From contig NZ_JAHKPW010000070.1 of assembly GCF_018860755.1 (NCBI RefSeq), positions 195,341 to 229,140 on the forward strand: 33,800 bases of DNA, written 5' to 3'. This document shows, piece by piece, positions 1 to 8,004 of this stretch. This stretch comes from Colwellia sp. D2M02. GTDB lineage: Bacteria; Pseudomonadota; Gammaproteobacteria; Enterobacterales; Alteromonadaceae. Every line of letters begins with the position of its first letter. Positions within the stretch are counted from its first letter, which is position 1. Below the pieces are notes generated by a model that searched no databases, had not been told where the DNA came from, and saw only the letters and a program-made list of their open reading frames with translations. A program made the translations under genes and the position numbers.

Positions 1-384
1 GAATCGCTAAGGGGCTTTTTTGTCTTAATGAATATAGAATTAGTGAATTTTTATTCTCTCTTTTTGAATTGTTAGTCGTTAAGTGTGTTTTTGTGTCTTT
101 TTTTTGTTCGAAAATAAACTATTTTGCAGTCTAATACAGGTTTGTAACAAAAAAAAGTTCTTGTTAAAACCCTTTTAAATCAGTGTCTTTTGTTGATTTA
201 TGTTATTTTTATGCAAATATTTGTTAATTTATTCTAGCCAAATGAACTAATAAAAGGTAAGGTTTTAGTTATCTCATGACAGCGTTGTCATTAAAGGCGA
301 ATGCAAAGATTTGAGATTTAGTGAAATAATCATACTAGATATAAAAAAATATTTTAAAAACAAAACGTGTGTAAGGGAAAGTCG
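1..384. other. 5' flanking region of the receptor gene
   Basis: AT-rich non-coding stretch. The first 25 bases end in a GGGGC plus T-run that looks like the 3' half of a terminator belonging to a gene left of the window. The only other recognisable element is the palindrome at 276-291, described separately. I could not pick a convincing -35/-10 pair. The untranslated leader after the palindrome is about 90 bases. Confidence 0.5.
276..291. promoter_or_regulatory. LacI-type operator, probable NagR site, upstream of the TonB receptor
   Basis: The sequence ATGACAGCGTTGTCAT is a palindrome with the central CG typical of LacI-family operators; only the two bases flanking the CG are imperfect. The same core, TGACA-R-CG-Y-TGTCA, recurs at 7908-7925 and 10967-10988, each time before GlcNAc-use genes. 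From memory it agrees with the NagR operator described for Shewanella and relatives. It lies about 95 bases before the chosen receptor start. The repressor gene is not in this window. Confidence 0.75.
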
Positions 385-3003
385 ATGTCATCAAAAACAT
401 TTAAAAAAGGTTTCTTAGCGAGTTCAATCGCTATGGTTTTAGCTGGTGTATCAGCACAAGCTAGCGCGGCTGATGAAGCAGCTGCTGCAGTAAATAAAGA
501 CGAAGTTGAAGTAATTCAGGTTACTGGTATTCGTGGTTCATTAAAAGCATCATTAAATGCTAAGCGTTTTTCTAACGCTGTGCTTGATGCGGTATCATCA
601 GAAGACATTGGTAAATTCCCTGATGGCGATGTTGGTGAATCATTAGGTCGTATTCCTGGTGTTGCTGTTAACCGTCAATTTGGTCAAGGTCAGCAAGTTT
701 CTATTCGTGGTGCTTCTGCACAATTAACACGTACTTTATTAAACGGTCACACAGTTGCATCAACTGGTTGGTACGACCAACAAGATATTGACCGTAGCTT
801 TAACTACACTTTATTACCTCCTGAGTTAGTTGGTGGTATTGAAGTATACAAGTCATCACAAGCAAACATCGTTGAAGGTGGCGTTGGTGGTACAGTTATC
901 GTTAAAACTCGTAAGCCTTTAGATTTAGAAGCTAATACATTATTCGCAAGCGTTAAAGCTGATTACGGTACAGTGTCTGAAGAAGCAGATCCTGAAGTTT
1001 CAGGTTTATACAGCTGGAAAAATGATAGCGAAAGCTTTGGTGTTTTAATCGCAGGTTCATTCTCTGATCAAAACTACCAACGTAACGGTATTGAGTCATT
1101 AGTTGGTTGGGGTGACATTGTTCCTTCAACGTTTGAGCAAATGCGTGAGCGTACAGCGCTTAACCTTGCTGTTCAGTATGCACCAACTGATGAACTAGAG
1201 TTTGGTTTAACAGTAACAAGTTTAGAGCTTCAAGCTGATAACTTAAATACTTCGTTGTTCGCTATGTTCCCAGATGATAAAGATGCTAGCTGTGAGCAAA
1301 CAAATGCTGACGGTACATGTACATTCTACCGTCGTCCAGGTACTGGTGCTAATCCAGGTTGGGCACAAACATGGGCTCGTTCAACAGGTATGACTTCAGA
1401 TACTTATGATTTCGATTGGAAATATGAAGCGGAAAACTTCACATTATCAGGTCGTGTAGGTAATACTAAATCTGAAGGCGGTACAAACCTTACAGCTAAC
1501 TACGGTTTCTGGTTAGGTACTCCTAGTGATTACGAGGGGACTTACGATGCAACAGGCGATGTAATCGCTATTGATATTGCAAATAAAGTATTTGGCGCTG
1601 AAGATTTTGCTGGCGACTTATCATCAGCAGGTTGGGCACTTAAAAAGCAACCTAACTCTGATGAAGAAACTTATGTAAATATTGATGTAGAAGTTCCTCT
1701 AGACTTAGGTGCGATTAGTGCAGTTAAAGCAGGTTTCCGTTATGCAGATCACTCTGTTTCGCAACAAACATTAAATGCTAATTCTTCTGGTATTGTTGGC
1801 CAAGACGCTTCAGCATTCTACTCAGGTACTATGACATCAGGCGCTGGTTTTGTATTACCTAAGCCAAACTTTAACGCAATGATTTCTGATTCTTATCAGT
1901 TTATTGATAGTTATTCAGAAGCTAAAGACGGCTACGGTACTGTTGATGAAGAAAACTTAGCTGTTTATGCAATGGCTGATTTTGAAGGTGACGGTGTTCG
2001 TGGTAACTTCGGTATTCGTTATGTAACAACTGATGCATCATCATCTTACTATGACTTAGATGCTCAAGGTAACTACGCTGATACATTATCAACAGATACT
2101 CAGGACTACAGTGAAGTATTACCAAGTGTAAACGTTGCATTTGATTTATCTGATGACGTGATTTTACGTACGTCAGCGGCACAAGTTATGTCTCGTCCTA
2201 ACTACACAGATATGTTCTCTAGCTATGCATTACCTGGTTACAATGACGGTACTGCAGGTAACGAGCGTGTTCAACGTGGTAACGTAGGTTTAAACCCGTT
2301 TAAAGCATTCCAATCTGACTTAGGTGTAGAATGGTACTTCAGTGAAGACGGTATGTTCAGTGCAACTTACTTCTTAAAAGAAGTAAATTCATTTGTAACA
2401 ACTGTTCAGGTTCTTAACCAACAAATTGGTATTGAAGATCCTAACCTTGAAGCTGCAGGCGGAAGCTCTTGTGGTGTAGGCGTTTACGATTGTTGGACAC
2501 TTATCAACAAAGAAAACGCAACTGGCGGTAAGATCAAAGGTATGGAGTTCCAACTTCAAGACGCATTTAGCAACGGCTTAGGTTACTCTGTAAACTACAC
2601 TTATGCTGACGCAAGCTCTCCTGCAAGTAACTACCCTGATCAAATAGGTGTTTTCTCAGATTCATCTAAGCACACTGTTAACACTGTTGGTTACTACGAG
2701 AATGATTTCTTATCAGCTCGTTTAGCGTACAACTGGCGTTCAGAGTACATGATTCGTGAGTCTGGTTTCTACGGTCAACGTCAACACAAAGACTACGGTA
2801 CATTAGACTTTAGTGCTACTTGGTCTGCAACTGATTACTTAGATGTAACATTTGAAGCAGTTAACATTCTTGAAGAAGATAGTGTTCAAGTGGGTATTGC
2901 AAGTGGCGATGCACAGGTTAAACCTGAGCTTAGACACGGCTACCCAGCGTGGAGTTTTGAAGGCGAAGCACGTTATAAAGTGGGTGTAGCTGTTCGTTTC
3001 TAA
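385..3003 (+). CDS. TonB-dependent receptor (TIGR01782-like), probable GlcNAc/chito-oligosaccharide uptake
   Basis: Outer-membrane, TonB-energised receptor of 872 residues. The ATG at 385 is preferred over the in-frame GTG at 367 because AAGGGA at 373-378 is a well-spaced ribosome site. The protein has a signal peptide of about 28 residues cut near ASA-ADE, and a TonB-box-like stretch (EVIQVTGIR) at about residue 42. The plug domain follows (DIGKFPDGDVGESLGRIPGV, then SIRGA and LLNGH), then a large beta-barrel ending in a C-terminal phenylalanine as expected for BAM insertion. The sequence style is that of the Xanthomonas/Caulobacter receptor group often paired with SapC and halogenase genes. 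The upstream NagR-like operator and the neighbouring hexosaminidase and GlcNAc catabolic genes suggest GlcNAc or chitin oligomers as substrate; the substrate is inferred. Codon choice (CGT, GGT dominant) suggests high expression. Confidence 0.9.
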   Translation: MSSKTFKKGFLASSIAMVLAGVSAQASAADEAAAAVNKDEVEVIQVTGIRGSLKASLNAKRFSNAVLDAVSSEDIGKFPDGDVGESLGRIPGVAVNRQFGQGQQVSIRGASAQLTRTLLNGHTVASTGWYDQQDIDRSFNYTLLPPELVGGIEVYKSSQANIVEGGVGGTVIVKTRKPLDLEANTLFASVKADYGTVSEEADPEVSGLYSWKNDSESFGVLIAGSFSDQNYQRNGIESLVGWGDIVPSTFEQMRERTALNLAVQYAPTDELEFGLTVTSLELQADNLNTSLFAMFPDDKDASCEQTNADGTCTFYRRPGTGANPGWAQTWARSTGMTSDTYDFDWKYEAENFTLSGRVGNTKSEGGTNLTANYGFWLGTPSDYEGTYDATGDVIAIDIANKVFGAEDFAGDLSSAGWALKKQPNSDEETYVNIDVEVPLDLGAISAVKAGFRYADHSVSQQTLNANSSGIVGQDASAFYSGTMTSGAGFVLPKPNFNAMISDSYQFIDSYSEAKDGYGTVDEENLAVYAMADFEGDGVRGNFGIRYVTTDASSSYYDLDAQGNYADTLSTDTQDYSEVLPSVNVAFDLSDDVILRTSAAQVMSRPNYTDMFSSYALPGYNDGTAGNERVQRGNVGLNPFKAFQSDLGVEWYFSEDGMFSATYFLKEVNSFVTTVQVLNQQIGIEDPNLEAAGGSSCGVGVYDCWTLINKENATGGKIKGMEFQLQDAFSNGLGYSVNYTYADASSPASNYPDQIGVFSDSSKHTVNTVGYYENDFLSARLAYNWRSEYMIRESGFYGQRQHKDYGTLDFSATWSATDYLDVTFEAVNILEEDSVQVGIASGDAQVKPELRHGYPAWSFEGEARYKVGVAVRF

Positions 3004-3026
3004 ACGACAGTTAATAACTACTTAAT

Positions 3027-3053
3027 AAAACCCAGCCTCGGCTGGGTTTTTTT
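3027..3053 (+). terminator. Rho-independent terminator after the TonB receptor
   Basis: CCCAGC-CTCG-GCTGGG hairpin followed by seven T. It separates the receptor from the halogenase gene that starts 60 bases further on, so the latter is expressed either by read-through or from its own promoter. Confidence 0.85.
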
Positions 3054-3113
3054 ATATAGAAACTGCTGTATTATCAGTACAATAAAAAATGATAATTTAA
3101 TAGGATGATAGCT

Positions 3114-4637
3114 ATGCAGAATATTGTCATTGTGGGTGGTGGAACAGCGGGCTGGTTGGCTGCAAACCATTTAGGTAAAAAATTTAATCATAATGATGCA
3201 GTCACTGTTACTTTGATTGAATCTCCTGATATAGCACCTATTGGTGTTGGGGAAGGAACTGTTCCTCATATTAGAAAAACCTTGTCTAGCTTTGGTATTA
3301 GTGAAACTGAGTTTATTCGTGAATGCGATGTTACCTTTAAACAATCTATTAAGTTTGTGAATTGGATGGATAAAGCAAAGCATGGTAGCGATAATTTTTT
3401 TCACCATTTGTTTGATGCTCCCAGTAAGTTTGGTGATGATTTAACGCCATATTGGCTTAATTCTGGAGCAGAAAAAGCATACGCAGATATGGTTTCTCCA
3501 CAGCATAGTGCTTGTGAAAAGCAAAAAGCCCCTAAGTCTATTACGACCCCTGAGTATGAAGGAACACTTGGTTATGCTTACCATTTGAATGCGGCTAAAT
3601 TTGCTAATTTATTACGAAAAAATGCCGTTGAAAACTTTGGCGTTCAGCATATAAAAGCAAATGTTTTGGAGGCAGAGCTACATGAAAGTGGTGCTGTAGC
3701 AGCACTGATTACTAAAGAAAGTGGTAGGTTGGCCTATGACTTTTATATAGATTGCAGTGGTTTTGAATCATTGCTACTGGGTAAAGCTTTACAAGTTCCT
3801 TTTATTGAAAAGTCTAAAGAGTTATTAGTAAATTCTGCATTGGTAGTTCAAGTGCCTACTCAAGAGAATGATGAAATTCCGCCTTATACCGTTGCAACAG
3901 CACATCAAGCTGGCTGGATCTGGGATATTGCTTTGATTAATAGACGTGGGGTTGGTTTTGTTTATTCTAGCGATCATATGAGTGATGAAGAAGCAATAAA
4001 CAAATTAGATCGTTATTTACATGGTAATCCTACAGGGCTGAAGTATCGAAAAATTCCAATGAAAGTTGGACACAGGGAAAAATTCTGGCATAAAAACTGT
4101 GTATCATTAGGGTTAGCGCAAGGATTTTTAGAGCCGCTAGAAGCAACCTCTATTTTGTTAACTGATTTTGCTGCAGGCTTTTTAGCTGATCGTTTTCCAC
4201 AATCCTTCGAACAAACATCTGAACTAGAACAACGATTTAATCATGTGATGGGTTACGCTTGGGATAGAGTTATTGACTTTATTAAATTACATTATTGTAT
4301 TTCAGATAGGGAAGATTCACAGTTTTGGTTGGACAATAAAAAGTCAGAAACTATTCCTGATACACTTAAAAAGCGATTAGCATTATGGCAACACTTTAGC
4401 CCTCAAAGAGAAGATTTTTTTAGCAAATTTGAAATATTCGATTACGATAATTATTTATATTTGCTTTATGGGATGCACTATCAAAGTAAGTTGTCAGCAT
4501 TATCATCGCAGTATCATAGTGCCGCCAAAGAACATGCTTTACGTATAAGTACTATTTCAGAACAACTTAATCAAAAGCTGCCAGGTCATAGAGAGTTAAT
4601 TAATAAGATCAAAAAATATGGTTTACAGGCTCTCTAA
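3114..4637 (+). CDS. Flavin-dependent tryptophan halogenase family protein (paralogue 1)
   Basis: Predicted FADH2-dependent halogenase of the PrnA/RebH family, 507 residues. AGGA at 3102-3105 sits 8 bases before the ATG at 3114, which is why this start is chosen over the ATG at 3105. Visible motifs are the N-terminal dinucleotide-binding GGGTAGW (residues 8-14), GVGEGTVP (44-51), the lysine in the ECDVTFK context (K76, corresponding to catalytic Lys79 of PrnA) and the glutamate in EPLEATS (E343, corresponding to Glu346 of PrnA). The diagnostic WxWxIP motif is altered to WIWDIA (268-273). No flavin reductase partner is nearby. True substrate is unknown; members of this group near TonB receptors rarely have a natural substrate assigned. 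Convergent with the second halogenase, sharing a bidirectional terminator. Confidence 0.85.
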   Translation: MQNIVIVGGGTAGWLAANHLGKKFNHNDAVTVTLIESPDIAPIGVGEGTVPHIRKTLSSFGISETEFIRECDVTFKQSIKFVNWMDKAKHGSDNFFHHLFDAPSKFGDDLTPYWLNSGAEKAYADMVSPQHSACEKQKAPKSITTPEYEGTLGYAYHLNAAKFANLLRKNAVENFGVQHIKANVLEAELHESGAVAALITKESGRLAYDFYIDCSGFESLLLGKALQVPFIEKSKELLVNSALVVQVPTQENDEIPPYTVATAHQAGWIWDIALINRRGVGFVYSSDHMSDEEAINKLDRYLHGNPTGLKYRKIPMKVGHREKFWHKNCVSLGLAQGFLEPLEATSILLTDFAAGFLADRFPQSFEQTSELEQRFNHVMGYAWDRVIDFIKLHYCISDREDSQFWLDNKKSETIPDTLKKRLALWQHFSPQREDFFSKFEIFDYDNYLYLLYGMHYQSKLSALSSQYHSAAKEHALRISTISEQLNQKLPGHRELINKIKKYGLQAL

Positions 4638-4644
4638 CCGTGCA

Positions 4645-4680
4645 TAAAAAAGCCCAAATCATAAGTATTGGGCTTTATTT
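4645..4680. terminator. Bidirectional terminator between the two halogenase genes
   Basis: AAAGCCCAA ... TTGGGCTTT, a perfect 9-bp stem with a run of A before it and a T-rich stretch after it, so it can serve both converging genes. Confidence 0.8.
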
Positions 4681-4723
4681 TGGTGTGTCAGTGATACGCT
4701 TTTATAGAGGTAGTGAGTTGTGT

Positions 4724-6283
4724 TTACTTACTTTTAGGCCATTTATCCCCATAAACTTTAGCAAGTTGCTCGTTATGAACTGAAAATTGTTGACTGACAT
4801 GCTGACAATAATTAATGATTTCTGCGGTAGGCGCGACTTTTATATGTTGCTCTGGCTTTGTCACTGTTGTTGGAAAGTGACCTTTTCCAGCAAATAAGCA
4901 ATACCAGCTAGGTGCAAAGTAGGTTAACTCAGCATTGTGACGTGTTAATTCCGCTTCGAAGTCTCCGCCTTTTGTGTGCCATGCATTAAGTAGAGCGTTC
5001 AAGCGAGGTGAGTTGTTTGTGTTATCGCGATTATCACACCAATATTGGCTATCAGTGCGTGAGTTTAGGCGATAATGAGCAACAATATAATCTTTTATAC
5101 TCTCAAATACTTCATTTAGCTGGGAGTTGAAAATATTTTGTTGGCCTGCGGTATCACGTTGTTCGGTAAACATTTCTTCGTAATGACTAATAAATAGTTC
5201 GACAGTATGCTGAATTAACATCAGTGCCGTTGCTTCTAACGGTTCAATAAAGCCTTGTGATAGACCTACAGCTAAAACATTTTTGTGCCAATGGTGTGTT
5301 AACCTACCGAGGCGCATAGGGATAACTCTAGCCTCATAACCTTCGCAGCTTTTACCTATATGGGCTCTAAGCTCTTTTTCTGCTTCTTCATCAGTAATGT
5401 ATTTAGATGAATAAACATAGCCATTGCCATAACGGTTACTTAACGGGATATTCCATGCCCAGCCTGATGAAAGAGCTGTTGATGTTGTCTGTGAGGGAAT
5501 ATCTTGTGTACAGTCTATTGAAGACTGAATGGCAACCGCTCTATCATTGAATAAGCTGTCACTATAATCTACAAAGTCAACGTTAAGTGCTTTGCTGATT
5601 AACCGCGCAGCAAAACCTGTACAGTCGATAAATATATCAGCATTTTGTTCGCCATTAGCTTTTGTTATAAGGCTAGCAATTTCACCGCTGTTGTTGAGTG
5701 TGACATCATCAACGGTATCAACTAAATGTTTTACCCCCATTGAAAGTAGGCGTTTCTTTAAGAAGTTACCGACCAGTGCCGAGTCAAAATGGTAGCCATA
5801 ATCCATTTCGTCTCTTAATTGTTGAGCGGCGATTGGACTTTTAAAGTTTTTGGCTAAATAAGACTGTAACCAGTAATCATCGGGGTGAGCGGGTACATCG
5901 ATGCCATCTCGTCTTAAACGGGCGTTATGCATAAAAGCATTGCCTGTTTTCCAGTCGGCTTGAGAATAAAAAGGGTGAATGTAAGCGGAAAAGTCAGCGT
6001 AGGCGGGGTCATCTTTACTAGTCCAGCCGGGAAAGCTAATGCCGCATTTATAGGTGGCATTACATGCAGGCATCCATTCTGCTTCCTTTATGCCTAGGTA
6101 ATTGAAGAATAACCGTAAGGCAGGGGTTGAACCTTCACCAACCCCTATTTTATTGATGACATCAGACTCAATAAGTAATATTTCAGTGCCTTTATCAGCC
6201 CATGCCTTCTGAATAAGACTTGCAGCCATCCATCCTGCGCTGCCGCCACCAAGAATTATTATTTTTTTAGGTTGTGCTGACAT
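4724..6283 (-). CDS. Flavin-dependent tryptophan halogenase family protein (paralogue 2)
   Basis: Second PrnA/RebH-type halogenase, 519 residues, downstream gene of a minus-strand operon with the dioxygenase-like and SapC genes (12-base gap to SapC). The ATG is preceded by AGAGAG. It carries GGGSAGW (12-18), GVGEGSTP (47-54), the family catalytic lysine K79 in NATYK, the full halogenase motif WAWNIP (275-280) and the glutamate E350 in EPLEAT. It therefore keeps every active-site signature, unlike paralogue 1. FADH2 would have to come from a reductase encoded elsewhere. Family membership is clear. Substrate and even halogenating activity are not established for this locus type. Confidence 0.88.
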   Translation of the reverse strand: MSAQPKKIIILGGGSAGWMAASLIQKAWADKGTEILLIESDVINKIGVGEGSTPALRLFFNYLGIKEAEWMPACNATYKCGISFPGWTSKDDPAYADFSAYIHPFYSQADWKTGNAFMHNARLRRDGIDVPAHPDDYWLQSYLAKNFKSPIAAQQLRDEMDYGYHFDSALVGNFLKKRLLSMGVKHLVDTVDDVTLNNSGEIASLITKANGEQNADIFIDCTGFAARLISKALNVDFVDYSDSLFNDRAVAIQSSIDCTQDIPSQTTSTALSSGWAWNIPLSNRYGNGYVYSSKYITDEEAEKELRAHIGKSCEGYEARVIPMRLGRLTHHWHKNVLAVGLSQGFIEPLEATALMLIQHTVELFISHYEEMFTEQRDTAGQQNIFNSQLNEVFESIKDYIVAHYRLNSRTDSQYWCDNRDNTNNSPRLNALLNAWHTKGGDFEAELTRHNAELTYFAPSWYCLFAGKGHFPTTVTKPEQHIKVAPTAEIINYCQHVSQQFSVHNEQLAKVYGDKWPKSK

Positions 6284-6295
6284 TCACAATTCTCT

Positions 6296-7003
6296 CTATT
6301 TCGCTTCGAATGCGTTTTGCTTTATGGTTAGGCGTGTTATTTGATGTAAAGAGGCTAAGTGTGCGTAAATTAGTGGTAATAACCCTTTAGTGCGTAGATC
6401 TTCAAATTCTTCAGTAGATAATGCGTTTAGCGCTTTTTCATCAATCAAATAGATACCGTTAAGTAAGAAAGGCTCTTGTTCACTAGTAAGTTTCACGTTG
6501 AGTTGTTTTGAAGCCAGTAACCTTTTCTTCGCAAAGATATCAATTATTGCTTGAGTTTGTTCGGTAAACTCGGCAACGCTTAGTAATGCTTGAGTTCTTT
6601 GTTTTAAAAATTCAGTTTGCTCGCCTTGCTCGTCAAATAAAGCATCACCAGTTTCAGTATTAACAAATACACTCTTTTCATCAATACATACAACGACTTC
6701 ATCACTATTCTCATTGGTTTGTATTAATGAAAATGGCGCATTATGAAAACCTAACGGTGCTACAGCACAAGACCATTTTTCGTCTTGACAATACAAGTTA
6801 ACGCCTGAGCGTATTCCCATCATGGCAACACTGATAAACTGCCCCGTTTCTTCATTTTTTACAAAAACAATAGGGAACTCTGTTGATAATGGAATGAAGT
6901 CTTGTACCGTGACAGGAATAAGTTGTTGTTCTTTAAAGCGAGAAACATTATTGTTTTTTTTAATTTTTACATTGGCATGTAATTTGTTATTTAAAGGGAT
7001 CAT
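6296..7003 (-). CDS. SapC family protein
   Basis: Protein of 235 residues matching the SapC-like family (Pfam PF07277 from memory): an N-terminal block with DFIPLSTEFPIVFVKNEETG, then a GIRSGVNLY and W-S-C-A-V-A-P-LGFHNAPF pattern, and a helical C-terminus ending in a LASLHQITRL segment. The start at 7003 is chosen because GGAG lies 8 bases upstream on the coding strand; the longer form from 7069 lacks such support. No signal peptide or membrane segment is seen, so it is probably cytoplasmic. The name comes from a Campylobacter fetus S-layer locus, but the molecular function is unknown. It is the middle gene of the dioxygenase-like/SapC/halogenase operon, a combination that recurs beside TonB receptors. 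Confidence 0.8.
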   Translation of the reverse strand: MIPLNNKLHANVKIKKNNNVSRFKEQQLIPVTVQDFIPLSTEFPIVFVKNEETGQFISVAMMGIRSGVNLYCQDEKWSCAVAPLGFHNAPFSLIQTNENSDEVVVCIDEKSVFVNTETGDALFDEQGEQTEFLKQRTQALLSVAEFTEQTQAIIDIFAKKRLLASKQLNVKLTSEQEPFLLNGIYLIDEKALNALSTEEFEDLRTKGLLPLIYAHLASLHQITRLTIKQNAFEAK

Positions 7004-7094
7004 GAAAGGTACTCCAGTATTATCTTTATAGTTATTTATTGGGTTGTTTTTAGGTGTTAAATGCATCAAAGCATATTAACAACAGAATGAATAG

Positions 7095-7820
7095 TTACTT
7101 CGTTGTTATACTCGCAAATGATGAAATAGAAAGCCGTCCTTGATTGATATCACCACAATAGCTTTCATTAGAAACCAAGTTAGCGCTATGTAATATATTG
7201 GCAGGGTATATAATTAAGCGATTAGGTTGAGCATCAATGGTTAACACTTGCTCAAATAAGCTCGTTGATTGGGTAATATAGCTAGCGTGCTCTTCTGGGC
7301 TTTGTGTTACTTTCTCTAACATTTCGGGGACAACGGCTTGGTGCTGCTGAGTAAAGGCAATTAAGTTTTTAGGTTTATAACGATAAAAGCTTGTACCGCC
7401 TAATGCTTGACCTGATAAATAATGAACGAAAGCGTAATCGTCATCATTACATGAGTCAACATGCGGCATTTTTTGGTTAGCACTCAGATCAGTTGGTGGG
7501 CAAGTGACTAAAGATAACAAACTTTTATTCAAGCTTGATTGATACACAGCATCAGGCTTAATTTCTTTTAATAGGATGTTGTCAAAAAAGGCCTTTAACA
7601 ATCGAGTATAAGGTGCAGGCATTTTATCTCGCATACCAGGAAATAGCGTATTGTCTGAAAACATGGGGTTAAAATAGGCAATATTGTGCGCGAAATGCAT
7701 AATAGCGTCACTATTAAATAAGAAATTATCAATGACCAATACCGATACATCGCTATCAGAGATTGTAACTTTATTTAAAGTGTAATCAGGGTTTACTCTT
7801 AGATTTTTCATGCTATTCAT
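7095..7820 (-). CDS. DUF6445-like protein, probable 2OG-Fe(II) dioxygenase fold
   Basis: Protein of 241 residues from the ATG at 7820; a GTG at 7856 and an ATG at 7811 are alternatives, none with a strong ribosome site. The family assignment to DUF6445 is from memory. Visible is an iron-binding-type arrangement: H120-V-D122 (MPHVDS), then LGGTSFYRY resembling the core of prolyl-hydroxylase-like enzymes, H211 in NILHSA and R229 in QGRLSIS. HxD...H...R is the facial triad plus 2-oxoglutarate anchor of Fe(II) dioxygenases. First gene of the operon that continues with SapC and halogenase 2 (91-base gap). It starts about 90 bases from the NagR-like palindrome shared with the divergent hexosaminidase. 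Substrate unknown. Confidence 0.65.
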   Translation of the reverse strand: MNSMKNLRVNPDYTLNKVTISDSDVSVLVIDNFLFNSDAIMHFAHNIAYFNPMFSDNTLFPGMRDKMPAPYTRLLKAFFDNILLKEIKPDAVYQSSLNKSLLSLVTCPPTDLSANQKMPHVDSCNDDDYAFVHYLSGQALGGTSFYRYKPKNLIAFTQQHQAVVPEMLEKVTQSPEEHASYITQSTSLFEQVLTIDAQPNRLIIYPANILHSANLVSNESYCGDINQGRLSISSFASITTK

Positions 7821-7907
7821 CGTTAGTGTTCTTATTTTAGCAATACTTGTGTGCACATACTCGTAATGTTGAATAAATCATCATTTTGATAAATCAATAT
7901 ACTCAGG

Positions 7908-7925
7908 TTTGACAGCGCTGTCAAA
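7908..7925. promoter_or_regulatory. Perfect LacI-type operator between divergent operon and hexosaminidase
   Basis: TTTGACAGCGCTGTCAAA is a perfect 18-bp palindrome. It is the strongest of the three copies and sits in the divergent intergenic region, so one bound repressor could control both the minus-strand dioxygenase/SapC/halogenase operon and the plus-strand hexosaminidase gene. A TATAAT at 7947-7952 is a candidate -10 for the hexosaminidase direction. Confidence 0.8.
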
Positions 7926-8004
7926 AATAGAGATAGTGAGCCAAGTTATAATATTAATAATAAACTATTTCGCCGTGAATCAACTCGGACAAAGGCCTTT
8001 TAAA

